From Methylobacterium brachiatum (GTDB lineage Bacteria; Pseudomonadota; Alphaproteobacteria; Rhizobiales; Beijerinckiaceae): DNA of 64,000 nucleotides. The stretch lies in the NCBI RefSeq assembly GCF_020523825.1, contig NZ_JAJALK010000015.1:96526-160525 (forward strand), in the 5' to 3' direction. Position 1 is the stretch's first letter; every line of letters starts with the position of its first letter. The notes under the pieces were generated by a model. That model did not search any database and had not been told where the DNA came from. It saw only the letters and a program-made list of their open reading frames with translations. The translations under genes and the position numbers were made by a program. Below are positions 25,712 through 37,279 of the stretch, in pieces.

Positions 25712-27072
25712 GCCCGGCGGGCGCCCCCGGCCTTCCGAATCCAACCCTGAGGCAGGCCGTCCCGGTCTGGCTGCGGGTGGCGGCCCTCTCCTTCGGCGGG
25801 CCGGCCGGCCAGATCGCCGTGATGCACCGGATCCTGGTGGAGGAGCGACGCTGGATCTCCGAGCGGCGCTTCCTGCACGGGCTCGGCTTCTGCACGCTTT
25901 TGCCCGGCCCGGAGGCGCAGCAGCTTGCGACCTATATCGGCTGGCTGATGCACGGGCCCGCCGGTGGCTTGGTCGCGGGCGGGCTGTTCGTGATGCCCGG
26001 GCTCCTGGCCCTGATGGGCCTCAGCTGGCTCTACGTCCTGTACGGCACGATCGATCTGGTCGCCGGCCTGTTCTTCGGGCTCAAGGCAGCGGTGCTCGCC
26101 ATCGTGCTGCACGCGCTCTGGCGCCTCGGCGGCCGGGCCTTGCGTGGGCGGACGGACCGCCTCATCGCGGGCGCCGCCTTCGTGGCGATCTTCGCCCTCG
26201 CCGTACCCTTCCCCATGGTGGTTGTCGTGGCGGGCGTGCTCGGCCTCGTGCTGGGCCGGAAGCCCGCGCCGGCTCCGACCCCCGCGGAGGCCGCGGCGGC
26301 GGGCGAGGCCGGATTCCTGATCGGCGAGGCGATGCTGCCGCGGGAGCGCGCCGGACCGGCGGATTCGCTGCGCGTCGGCGCCCTCTGGCTGGCGATCTGG
26401 CTCCTGCCGGTGGTGGCGCTGCTGGTTCTGCCCGGCCCGGCCCCGGTCTTCGGGCAGGTCGCGCTGTTCTTTTCCAAGATGGCGGTGGTGACCTTCGGGG
26501 GCGCCTACGCGGCGCTCGCCTATGTCGCCCAGCAGGCGGTGGAGCATTACGGCTGGCTGCGGCCGGGCGAGATGCTCGACGGGCTGGGGCTCGCCGAGAC
26601 GACGCCCGGCCCGCTGATCATGGTGCTCCAGTTCGTCGGCTTCCTGGCCGGCTACCGGGCGCCCGGCACCCTGCCGCCGCTGCTGGCCGGAACGCTGGCC
26701 GGCCTGCTCACCACCTGGGTCACCTTCGCGCCCTGCTTCCTCTGGATCTTCGCCGGAGCGCCGCTGATCGGGCGTCTGCGCGGGAGCCGGCTGCTCGCCG
26801 GGGCCCTTTCGGCGATCACCGCCGCGGTGGCGGGCGTGATCCTCAACCTCGCGGTCTGGTTCGGGCTGCGGACGCTGTTCGGCGCGGTTCGGACGGTGCC
26901 GCTGGGGCCGCTGCGCCTGGACGTGCCCGTGTTCGCCAGCCTCGATCCCGCCGCCCTGGTGCTGACGCTGCTGGCGGTCCTGGCGGTCTTCCGGCTGAAT
27001 CTCGGGGCGCTGCCGACCCTGGCGCTCTGCGCCGGGGCCGGGATGCTGCTGCGGCTGTCGGGCCTGGCCTGA
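25708..27072 (+). CDS. chrA: ChrA family chromate transporter
   Basis: The 454-residue membrane protein has two homologous CHR domains of about six helices each. The N-terminal half shows SFGGPAGQIAVMHRI and FCTLLPGPEAQQLATYIGW; the C-terminal half shows TFGGAYAALAYVAQQA and LGLAETTPGPLIMVLQF. The family exports chromate from the cytoplasm. The GTG start at 25708 overlaps the amidohydrolase stop by four bases, and the conserved region begins about 15 residues later. No ChrB-like regulator is adjacent. Confidence 0.92.
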   Translation: MSPAGAPGLPNPTLRQAVPVWLRVAALSFGGPAGQIAVMHRILVEERRWISERRFLHGLGFCTLLPGPEAQQLATYIGWLMHGPAGGLVAGGLFVMPGLLALMGLSWLYVLYGTIDLVAGLFFGLKAAVLAIVLHALWRLGGRALRGRTDRLIAGAAFVAIFALAVPFPMVVVVAGVLGLVLGRKPAPAPTPAEAAAAGEAGFLIGEAMLPRERAGPADSLRVGALWLAIWLLPVVALLVLPGPAPVFGQVALFFSKMAVVTFGGAYAALAYVAQQAVEHYGWLRPGEMLDGLGLAETTPGPLIMVLQFVGFLAGYRAPGTLPPLLAGTLAGLLTTWVTFAPCFLWIFAGAPLIGRLRGSRLLAGALSAITAAVAGVILNLAVWFGLRTLFGAVRTVPLGPLRLDVPVFASLDPAALVLTLLAVLAVFRLNLGALPTLALCAGAGMLLRLSGLA

Positions 27073-27082
27073 CGGGCGCCGC

Positions 27083-28483
27083 TCAGGTCCCGTAGCGGGC
27101 CTTGAGCAGCGCGTAGGTCAGGCGCGCGGTCTGGACCTCGCCGCCCTCCGGCCGGCCCGGCTTGGTCGAGGGATTCCAGCCGTAGAGATCGAAATGGCCG
27201 TGCGCCTTCGTTTTGGGCGCGAAGCGGCGCAGGAACAGCGCCGCGGTGATCGCGCCGGCGAACGGGCCCCCGGACACGTTGTTGAGGTCCGCCACCTTGG
27301 AGTCGAGCAGGCTCGCGTAGGGGGCGTGCAGCGGCATCCGCCAGATCGGGTCGATCGCCGTCCGCCCGACCTCCGCGACGGAGGCGGCCAGGCCCTCGTC
27401 CTCGGTGAAGAACGCCGGGAGATCGGGACCGAGCGCCACCCGGGCCGCGCCCGTCAGCGTCGAGAAGTCGAGGATCAGCTCGGGCCCCTCCGCGTCGGCG
27501 AGCGCCAGCGCGTCGGCGAGGATCAGCCGGCCTTCGGCGTCGGTGTTGCCGATCTCGACGCTGAGCCCCGCCCGGCTGGGCAGCACGTCGCTGGGACGGA
27601 AGGCGTTGCCGGAGACCGCGTTCTCCACCGCCGGGATCAGCACGCGCAGGCGGATCCTGAGGCCGGCGCCCATGATCATGTCGGCGGCGGCCAGCGCCAC
27701 CGCGGCGCCGCCCATATCCTTCTTCATCAGCAGCATGGCGGAGGAGGGCTTGATGTCGAGCCCGCCGGTGTCGAAGGCGACGCCCTTGCCGACCAGGGTC
27801 ACGCGCGGCGCTTCTTCCGGCCCCCAGCTCAGGTCGATCAGGCGCGGCGCCCGCGGCGAAGCGGCGCCGACCGCGTGGACCAGGGGGAATTCCCGGGCCA
27901 GCGCGTCGCCCTGCGTCACCGCGATCGCGGCGCCATGGCGCTCGGCCAGGGCCCGGGCCGCGGCCTCGATCTCGGCCGGTCCGAGATCGTTGGCGGGGGT
28001 GTTGATCAGGTCGCGGCCCATCGCGACCGCGGCGGCGATCCGCCCGATCTCGTCGCTGTCGATCCCGGCGGGCGCCACGAGGCGCGCCTTCGTGCCGCCG
28101 GCGGAGCGGTAGCGGCCGAAGCGGTAGCTCCCCATCAGCCAGGCCAGCGCGGCCTCGGCGGGGTCGGGGGCGTTCTCCAGGCGGAAGTTTCCGTCCGGCA
28201 GCAGGCCCGGCAGCTTCCCGGCGATCAGGCGGTCATAGGCCGGCGCCGCGGTATCGCCGAGGCCGAACAGCACCCGGGCGAGATTGCCGTCCGGGCCCGG
28301 CAGCAGCGCGAGGCTCCCGGCCTTCGGCTTGAAGCCGAGCGAACGGGCGAAGCTGCTGTGGGCCGGGTCCAGGGCGGCCTCGGCCTCGGACCAGGACGCC
28401 GTCGTCACGAGGGTGACCGGCACGGCGGGCGTGTCGCCGGGCAGAAGGGCGGGATGCGTCGCGGAAGCGTCGGCCTGGGTCAT
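27083..28483 (-). CDS. M17 leucyl aminopeptidase family protein
   Basis: The 466-residue cytoplasmic di-zinc aminopeptidase has an N-terminal domain of about 150 residues. The conserved catalytic domain carries VTLVGKGVAFDTGGLDIK, MKKDMGGAA and the signature NTDAEGRLILADAL. It removes N-terminal residues from peptides in protein turnover. Length fits the shorter bacterial M17 group (usual 460-500). It is convergent with the ChrA gene, separated by ten bases, and divergent from the TPR lipoprotein gene. Confidence 0.93.
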   Translation of the reverse strand: MTQADASATHPALLPGDTPAVPVTLVTTASWSEAEAALDPAHSSFARSLGFKPKAGSLALLPGPDGNLARVLFGLGDTAAPAYDRLIAGKLPGLLPDGNFRLENAPDPAEAALAWLMGSYRFGRYRSAGGTKARLVAPAGIDSDEIGRIAAAVAMGRDLINTPANDLGPAEIEAAARALAERHGAAIAVTQGDALAREFPLVHAVGAASPRAPRLIDLSWGPEEAPRVTLVGKGVAFDTGGLDIKPSSAMLLMKKDMGGAAVALAAADMIMGAGLRIRLRVLIPAVENAVSGNAFRPSDVLPSRAGLSVEIGNTDAEGRLILADALALADAEGPELILDFSTLTGAARVALGPDLPAFFTEDEGLAASVAEVGRTAIDPIWRMPLHAPYASLLDSKVADLNNVSGGPFAGAITAALFLRRFAPKTKAHGHFDLYGWNPSTKPGRPEGGEVQTARLTYALLKARYGT

Positions 28484-28517
28484 GTGCCTCTCGTGGGGCG
28501 GTCGGGCCGGCAGCGGC

Positions 28518-28532
28518 TTAACCGGTGGTTAG
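28518..28532. promoter_or_regulatory. Possible CtrA-type site
   Basis: TTAA, seven bases, TTAG is one base away from the CtrA recognition pattern TTAA-N7-TTAA of alphaproteobacteria, and a TTAAC follows at 28535. It lies between the divergent aminopeptidase and TPR lipoprotein genes. A chance match cannot be excluded. Confidence 0.3.
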
Positions 28533-28612
28533 GGTTAACGCTCTATCACCGGCCGGCCGGGAGCGTGAAGCGCGAGCCAGAGCCCGCCCGGCCTGTGCCG
28601 GCGGAGCGCATC

Positions 28613-29437
28613 ATGAAGACGGCCCCGATCCGGGTCTCCCGAACCCTGGCTTCCAACGTCCGCCGGGCAGGCCTCGCCGCCGCGGCCCTCACGGCGCTGG
28701 GTCTTGCCGGCTGCAACACCCGCTCGCCCGAGACCACCGGCTCGATCGGCGATCTCGGCGGGCGCCAGACGGCCGCGCGCCAGGACGCGCCCTCGCGCCA
28801 GGATCTCGAGGCCCTGGCCGAGCGGTTCAACGCCAATCCCGGCGACGGGCGGGCGGCCATCGCGTATGCCCGCGCCCTGCGGGTGAACGATCAGGCGGCC
28901 CAGGCCTCCGCGGTGCTGCAGCAGGCGGCCCTGCGCAACCCGCGCGACACGTTCATCCTCGGCGCCTACGGCAAGTCGCTGGTCGAGGCCGGCCGCTACC
29001 GCGAGGCGATCGACGTCCTCGCCAACGCCCATTCCCCGGCCTCGCCCGATTGGCGGATCCTCTCGGCCCAGGGCTCGGCCTCCGCGCAGCTCGGCGAGCA
29101 GGCCCGGGCCCAGAGCTTCTACGAGGCCGCGCTGAAGATCCGGCCGAACGAGCCCTCGCTTCTGTCGAATCTCGGCCTGTCCTACGCCCTGTCGCGCAAC
29201 CTCGATCAGGCCGAGCAGACCCTGCGGCTCGCGGCCGACCAGCCCGGCGCCGATGCGCGCGTGCGGGCGAACCTCGCCCTCGTGCTCGGCCTCAAGGGTC
29301 GATTCGCCGATGCCGAGGCGATTCTGCGCCGGGACATGAGCCCGGAGGAGGCCGCGACCAACGTCGCGTCCCTGCGCAAGCTCGCCGCCCAGCCGAATCG
29401 CTTCAAGACGCTGCCGGGCGCGCCGCAGCAGGGCTGA
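28613..29437 (+). CDS. TPR-repeat lipoprotein (TadD-like)
   Basis: The 274-residue protein starts with a lipoprotein signal: a hydrophobic stretch ending in LGLAGCN puts the lipidated Cys near residue 34. About five tetratricopeptide repeats follow (for example GAYGKSLVEAGRYREAIDVL and SNLGLSYALSRNLDQAEQTL). TadD of Flp/tight-adherence pilus systems has this architecture and aids pilus secretin assembly. No tad genes are adjacent, so TadD identity is only likely. A possible CtrA site lies upstream, and CtrA is known to control Flp pili in some relatives. Confidence 0.75.
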   Translation: MKTAPIRVSRTLASNVRRAGLAAAALTALGLAGCNTRSPETTGSIGDLGGRQTAARQDAPSRQDLEALAERFNANPGDGRAAIAYARALRVNDQAAQASAVLQQAALRNPRDTFILGAYGKSLVEAGRYREAIDVLANAHSPASPDWRILSAQGSASAQLGEQARAQSFYEAALKIRPNEPSLLSNLGLSYALSRNLDQAEQTLRLAADQPGADARVRANLALVLGLKGRFADAEAILRRDMSPEEAATNVASLRKLAAQPNRFKTLPGAPQQG

Positions 29438-29775
29438 TCGCCGCCCGAGCCGCATCCAGGGCTGATGGCAGAGGCGCCGACGCGCTCCGTCCGCGTCTCA
29501 GGATGCACCGCACTATCGAGGCACCCCCGCAAGCCCGACAGGGCCGCGCGGCTGTCATCGCAACCCGGTAGCGGCCAGATTCGAAAAGTTCTATATCGCT
29601 TCCTGGCTGCGCCGCGCGGCTCCACGGGCGTCCAAATCGCCCCCGCGCATCGTCCTGCCCGGGCACTCCCGGGGCGGCGCGCGCCCGTCGGGCGCTACAC
29701 AGGCCGAACACAGACTTCGTAGCGCAGGTCTTGCCTGCGCGTGTTCGACAACCCGCAGCGAGGATAGAACCAGCC
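29438..29775. other. Intergenic region upstream of aconitase
   Basis: There is no convincing coding frame in these 338 bases. The sequence is GC-rich with a short AT-richer patch near 29580-29605. It should carry the aconitase promoter, but I cannot point to a clear -35/-10 pair or a riboswitch fold. Confidence 0.4.
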
Positions 29776-32475
<2,700 letters not shown>

Positions 32476-32520
32476 ACCCTCGGCCAGGCGGCCCCGGCAG
32501 GGTCGCCTGAACCGTATCGA

Positions 32521-32548
32521 GGCGGCGCCGATCCGGCGCCGCCTTTTT
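32521..32548 (+). terminator. Intrinsic terminator of acnA
   Basis: A perfect 9-bp GC stem (GGCGGCGCC with its complement), a five-base loop and five T residues. Confidence 0.92.
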
Positions 32549-32655
32549 CATGCCCGGCGTCAGGCTGCGCATCCTGACGGAATTGTCTTGCGCACAACCT
32601 TGTTTCGCGCCCGCGGCGCCCCATAACCCGGCTCCCGAAGCAGGACCGGAACCCG

Positions 32656-33342
32656 ATGAAGCATCTCAGCAAGACCCTCGCCGCCGCCGGACTGACAGCT
32701 CTGCTGTCGAGCGCAGCCTTCGCCGCGCAGGTCGAGCGCGTCCGCGGCACGATCGACAAGGCCGAGGGCAGCACGCTCACGATCAAGACCGAGGACGGCA
32801 AGTCCGAGACCGTCGATGTCGGCGGCGCCAAGTTCGCCTGGGTGGTTCCGTCGAGCCTCGACCAGATCAAGGACGGCCTCTTCATCGGCACCGCCACCAA
32901 GGGCGAGAACCCGATGACCGCCCTCGAAGTCGTGCTCTTCCCCGAGTCGATGCGCGGCACCGGCGAAGGCCATTACGGCTGGGACACGATCACCGACCAG
33001 ACCGGCGGCGCCGGCTCCAAGGTGAAGAGTGCCATGACCAACGGCACCGTGAAGGCCGAGACCGCCAACGCCCCCAAGGTGAAGAGCGCGATGACCAACG
33101 GCACCGTGAAGGCCGACGCGAGTGCCGCCGGCGGTGCCCGCACCCTGACGGTGAGCTACGGCAAGGACGGGTCCAAGGAGATCGTGGTGCCGTCCTCAGC
33201 GCCGATCGTCGCCTTCGAGCCGGCCGATAAGACGATCCTGGCCCCCGGCTCCAAGGTCTTCGCCGTCGTCGCCAAGGACGGCGCGAAGGCCGAGGGCAAG
33301 CTCGTGGCGGTCGGCAAGGACGGCCTCACCCCGCCGATGTAA
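32656..33342 (+). CDS. Secreted hypothetical protein with internal duplicated 13-mer
   Basis: The 228-residue protein has a clear Sec signal peptide (MKHLSKTLAAAGLTALLSSAAFA, cleavage after AFA) and so is probably periplasmic. The mature part starts with a beta-rich DUF5666-like segment (VRGTIDKAEGSTLTIKTEDG). Midway, KVKSAMTNGTVKA occurs twice, 19 residues apart, and the C-terminus has another beta-rich segment. No catalytic residues are evident. It is a single-gene unit between the aconitase terminator and an AT-rich gap. Function is not known. Confidence 0.7.
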   Translation: MKHLSKTLAAAGLTALLSSAAFAAQVERVRGTIDKAEGSTLTIKTEDGKSETVDVGGAKFAWVVPSSLDQIKDGLFIGTATKGENPMTALEVVLFPESMRGTGEGHYGWDTITDQTGGAGSKVKSAMTNGTVKAETANAPKVKSAMTNGTVKADASAAGGARTLTVSYGKDGSKEIVVPSSAPIVAFEPADKTILAPGSKVFAVVAKDGAKAEGKLVAVGKDGLTPPM

Positions 33343-33779
33343 GGTTTGGACGTGCGCCCCGGGGTCGGCAGGGCCGTTCCCGGGGCGTGGCCGCCTTCGC
33401 GAAGCCTGTGTTTTCGCGTCCGGAGCCCGGGGTTGGGCCCGCCATCCTGCTCTGTCCGCGAGGACGACGCACGCAGTTGCACAAATCCTCGGCATGATCG
33501 GGCGCTTCGCGCAGGCCGCAGACTCGGGTCGAGTTCTGCAACGCTCCGAACAAGCGCGTGATATCGCGCATGAGGAAAGTAGATTTGCGGCCTATTTTAC
33601 GTTTCATAGTATATTATGTCTTATTTTAGTAATATACACAACCGATTTATCTTGATACTAAATTGGTCTGCGCCTGTATGGTTTGTCGGCAGGGTAGCGC
33701 ACAGGGCTTTCGCCATCGATGTTTCCGTGGTCAAGCTGGAGGATCAGGGATCTAGCTTGCACGATGCGGGGCCGGCGCG
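33343..33779. other. Intergenic region with AT-rich block upstream of a chemoreceptor gene
   Basis: I see no gene in these 437 bases. Positions about 33580-33670 are strikingly AT-rich compared with the rest of the window, with TA-rich words such as TATATTATG and TTAGTAATATAC. The block may hold the chemoreceptor promoter or be a remnant of foreign DNA. No tRNA or terminator is visible. Confidence 0.5.
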
Positions 33780-35477
33780 ATGAAGTTCTTGCGTGACGCA
33801 AAAATTCTCGTGAAGCTTGCAATCCCACTTTTGATCGTCGCTCTCGCCGCCGGTGGATTCATCCTCTACGCCCGCGCGAGCCTGATCGCGCAGTCGGAGC
33901 AGACGCGTCACATCATCGACGTGCAGGCCAAGCGGCTCGCGCTGATCCTCGGTCTCCAGATCGATGTCAGCGAGATGTCCGTCCAGGCCCGGAACCTCGT
34001 CCTCGAGACGCGGGACTCGCAGCTGGCGGGATACGAGACGCGCATCAAGCAGGCCAAGGCGCATGCCTTCGGCCAGATCGACACTCTCGGAAAGCTCGCT
34101 GACACGCCCGAGCGGCGCGCGGCCAACGCGGAGCTGAGTCAGACCCTGACGGCGCTCGGGGCGGTCATCGACCGGGTCATCGCCAGCGCGGAGGAGGGCA
34201 ACAGCGAACTCGGCCGCGACATCCTGCTGAGCGACGGCAATCCGCTGCGTGCGAAGCTCTGGGAGCTGGCCCAGGCGCGGATCGACGTGCTGACGGCCGA
34301 ACTGCAGCAGGAGCGCGACGCGTCCGAGCAATCCGCGGCCCGCGCGACCCTGACGCTGGTCGCGGCGGCGTCCAGCGGGCTCGTCGCCGCCATCGGGGCG
34401 GGCGTCGCCGTCGTCGTCCTCGGCGTGACGGCGCCCCTCAAACGCCTGGTCCGGACCCTCGAGCGCATGGGGCACGGGGAGATCGACAGCGAGATCGCCG
34501 AGGCCGCCCGTGGTGACGAGATCGGCGCCGTCGGGCGCGCGGTCGAGGGGATCAAGCGCATGGTCGCCGCGGAGGCGGCCGAGCAGGCCGAGATGCGGCG
34601 CCGGGCCGATGCCGCGGCCTCGGCCGAGCGCAGGCGCGCCCGGGCCGAACTCGCCGACAGTTTCGAGCAGGCCATGGTCGGCATCGTCGGCGCCGTGTCG
34701 AGCTCGGCGGTCGAGCTGCAGACGGCCGCCCAGGGCATGACCGATACCGCCAGCATCGCGGCGATGCAGGCCGCGACCGTCGCGGCGGCGGCGGAGGAAG
34801 CCGCCGCCAATGTCCAGACGGTCGCCGCAGCCGCCGAGGAACTCGGCACCTCGGTCCAGGAGATCGGCCGCCAGGTCACCGGATCGGCCGCGCTGACCCG
34901 GACGGCGGCCCAGGAGGCCGGCGAGACGACCCAGCTCGTGCAGGCGCTGAACCAGACATCGGCCGAGATCGGTGAGATGGTCGGGCTGATCGCCAACATC
35001 GCCAGCCAGACCAACCTTCTGGCCCTGAACGCCACCATCGAGGCTGCCCGGGCCGGGGAGGCGGGGCGCGGCTTCGCCGTCGTCGCCTCGGAGGTGAAGG
35101 AACTCGCCGGCCAGACCGCCCGTGTCACGGACGAGATCACCGGTCAGATCGGCGCGATCCGGGCGGTGACCGAGAACGCTGTGGCGGCCATCGGGGGGAT
35201 CACCAACCGGATCGGTGAGATCGACGGGGTGACCGCCAGTATCGCGGCGGCGGTCGAGGAGCAGGGCGCGGCGACTCAGGAGATCGTGCGCAACGTCGCC
35301 CAGGCCGCCTCCGGCACCGGCGAGGTCACGAGCAATATCGTCGGGGTCGCGGAGGCGTCCGAGGCGACCGGGGCCGCCGCCGCCCAGGTTCTGGGGGCGG
35401 CCGCGGCGCTCTCGGACCAGTCCGGGCTGCTGAATGCCGAGGTCGCCCGCTTCCTCAATGGCATCCGGGCCGCCTGA
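33780..35477 (+). CDS. Methyl-accepting chemotaxis protein
   Basis: The 565-residue chemoreceptor has a first membrane helix near residues 13-32, a periplasmic four-helix-type sensor of about 160 residues, a second helix near 195-222 and a HAMP segment (GVTAPLKRLVRTLERMGHGEID). The cytoplasmic signalling domain has the hairpin tip IANIASQTNLLALNATIEAARAGEAGRGF. A C-terminal pentapeptide tether for CheR is not seen. The ligand is unknown. No che genes are adjacent, so it is an orphan receptor that feeds a central chemotaxis array. The first 40 bases of the gene are less GC-rich than the rest. Confidence 0.93.
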   Translation: MKFLRDAKILVKLAIPLLIVALAAGGFILYARASLIAQSEQTRHIIDVQAKRLALILGLQIDVSEMSVQARNLVLETRDSQLAGYETRIKQAKAHAFGQIDTLGKLADTPERRAANAELSQTLTALGAVIDRVIASAEEGNSELGRDILLSDGNPLRAKLWELAQARIDVLTAELQQERDASEQSAARATLTLVAAASSGLVAAIGAGVAVVVLGVTAPLKRLVRTLERMGHGEIDSEIAEAARGDEIGAVGRAVEGIKRMVAAEAAEQAEMRRRADAAASAERRRARAELADSFEQAMVGIVGAVSSSAVELQTAAQGMTDTASIAAMQAATVAAAAEEAAANVQTVAAAAEELGTSVQEIGRQVTGSAALTRTAAQEAGETTQLVQALNQTSAEIGEMVGLIANIASQTNLLALNATIEAARAGEAGRGFAVVASEVKELAGQTARVTDEITGQIGAIRAVTENAVAAIGGITNRIGEIDGVTASIAAAVEEQGAATQEIVRNVAQAASGTGEVTSNIVGVAEASEATGAAAAQVLGAAAALSDQSGLLNAEVARFLNGIRAA

Positions 35478-35501
35478 GGCGGCCCCGACCGATCGGCCGG
35501 G

Positions 35502-35536
35502 TCATCCCGGAAGCCGGATGTCGGCTCCCGGGATGA
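35502..35536. terminator. Hairpin between convergent chemoreceptor and CoA-transferase genes
   Basis: 15-base arms (35502-35516 and 35522-35536) pair with a single mismatch around a five-base loop. There is no T-run, so it may act from both sides as a weak terminator. Confidence 0.55.
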
Positions 35537-35543
35537 TGCGCAA

Positions 35544-36206
<663 letters not shown>

Positions 36207-36227
36207 CGTTCTACTCCCTTCCCTCGA

Positions 36228-36968
36228 TCAGTGCGTGCCGCCGCCGGCGGCGGCCGCGGGCGTGGTCTCGGAGCGCTTGCGCGTGGTGCGCTGCTCGATC
36301 CGCTTCTCGCGCACGCCGACCTCGATGATCCGCTTCACGAAGATTCCGGGCGTGTGGATCGTGTCCGGGTCGATCTCGCCCGGCTGCACGAGATGCTCGA
36401 CCTGCGCCACCGTCATCGTGGCGGCCGTCGCCATCATCGGGTTGAAGTTGCGGGCGGTCATCCGGTAGCGGAGGTTGCCCTCGGTATCGCCGGTATGGGC
36501 GTGCACGATCGCGAGGTCGGCAAACAGGCCGCGCTCCATCACGTATTGTTCGCCGTCGAACTCCCGCACCTCCTTGCCCTCGGCGACTTTGGTGCCGACG
36601 CCGGTCTTGGTGAAGAAGGCCGGAATGCCGGCGCCGCCCGCGCGGATGCGCTCGGCGAGCGTCCCCTGCGGGTTGAACTCGATCTCCAGCTCGCCCCCGA
36701 GATACTGCCGGGCGAACTCCTTGTTCTCGCCGACATAGGACGAGATCATCTTGCGCACCTGTCGCGTGTCCAGGAGCTTGCCCAGGCCGACGCCGTCGAT
36801 GCCGGCATTGTTCGAGACGATGGTCAGGCCCTTGACCCCCGAAGCGCGCACCGCCTCGATCAGCTCGTCGGGGATGCCGCAGAGGCCGAAGCCGCCGCAC
36901 ATCACCATCATGTCGTCGCGCAGCAGGCCGGCCAATGCCGCGGTGGGATCCGTGTAGACCTTCTTCAT
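36228..36968 (-). CDS. scoA: 3-oxoacid CoA-transferase subunit A
   Basis: The 246-residue alpha subunit partners the adjacent beta subunit. It shows the CoA-transferase family 1 signature MVMCGGFGLCGIPDELI near the N-terminus and GLTIVSNNAGIDGVGLGKLL. The ATG at 36968 is chosen because MKKVYTDPTAAL is the usual family start; the open frame continues upstream but with no similarity. A Thr/Lys-rich tail of about 20 residues ends the protein. It is first in the two-gene operon. Confidence 0.93.
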   Translation of the reverse strand: MKKVYTDPTAALAGLLRDDMMVMCGGFGLCGIPDELIEAVRASGVKGLTIVSNNAGIDGVGLGKLLDTRQVRKMISSYVGENKEFARQYLGGELEIEFNPQGTLAERIRAGGAGIPAFFTKTGVGTKVAEGKEVREFDGEQYVMERGLFADLAIVHAHTGDTEGNLRYRMTARNFNPMMATAATMTVAQVEHLVQPGEIDPDTIHTPGIFVKRIIEVGVREKRIEQRTTRKRSETTPAAAAGGGTH

Positions 36969-37279
36969 CGAACCGTCCTTTTCCCGCCCGGTCTGGCCCG
37001 GCCGAAATCTTGGGAAGCGCGTTTCCTCGGGCTTGCTGTCCTCGATTCCGCGACCGAAATCCAGTACCGCGATCCCCGGCCCACATGGTGTCCGGGGCGA
37101 TCCGTAACCCGCGCCGCCCTGGGGAGAGCCCGACCGCAGCGCCGGAGCCCCGCAGACAAGGCGGCCTGAGCGCGCTATGAGATGAATTCGACGAGCAGAC
37201 CCTACCGGGCCGCGACGGCTTGAGGGGGCTGGCGCCGCACCCGGCCTTCGGCCGCATCTGCGGCTCGCCCATCCGGAGC

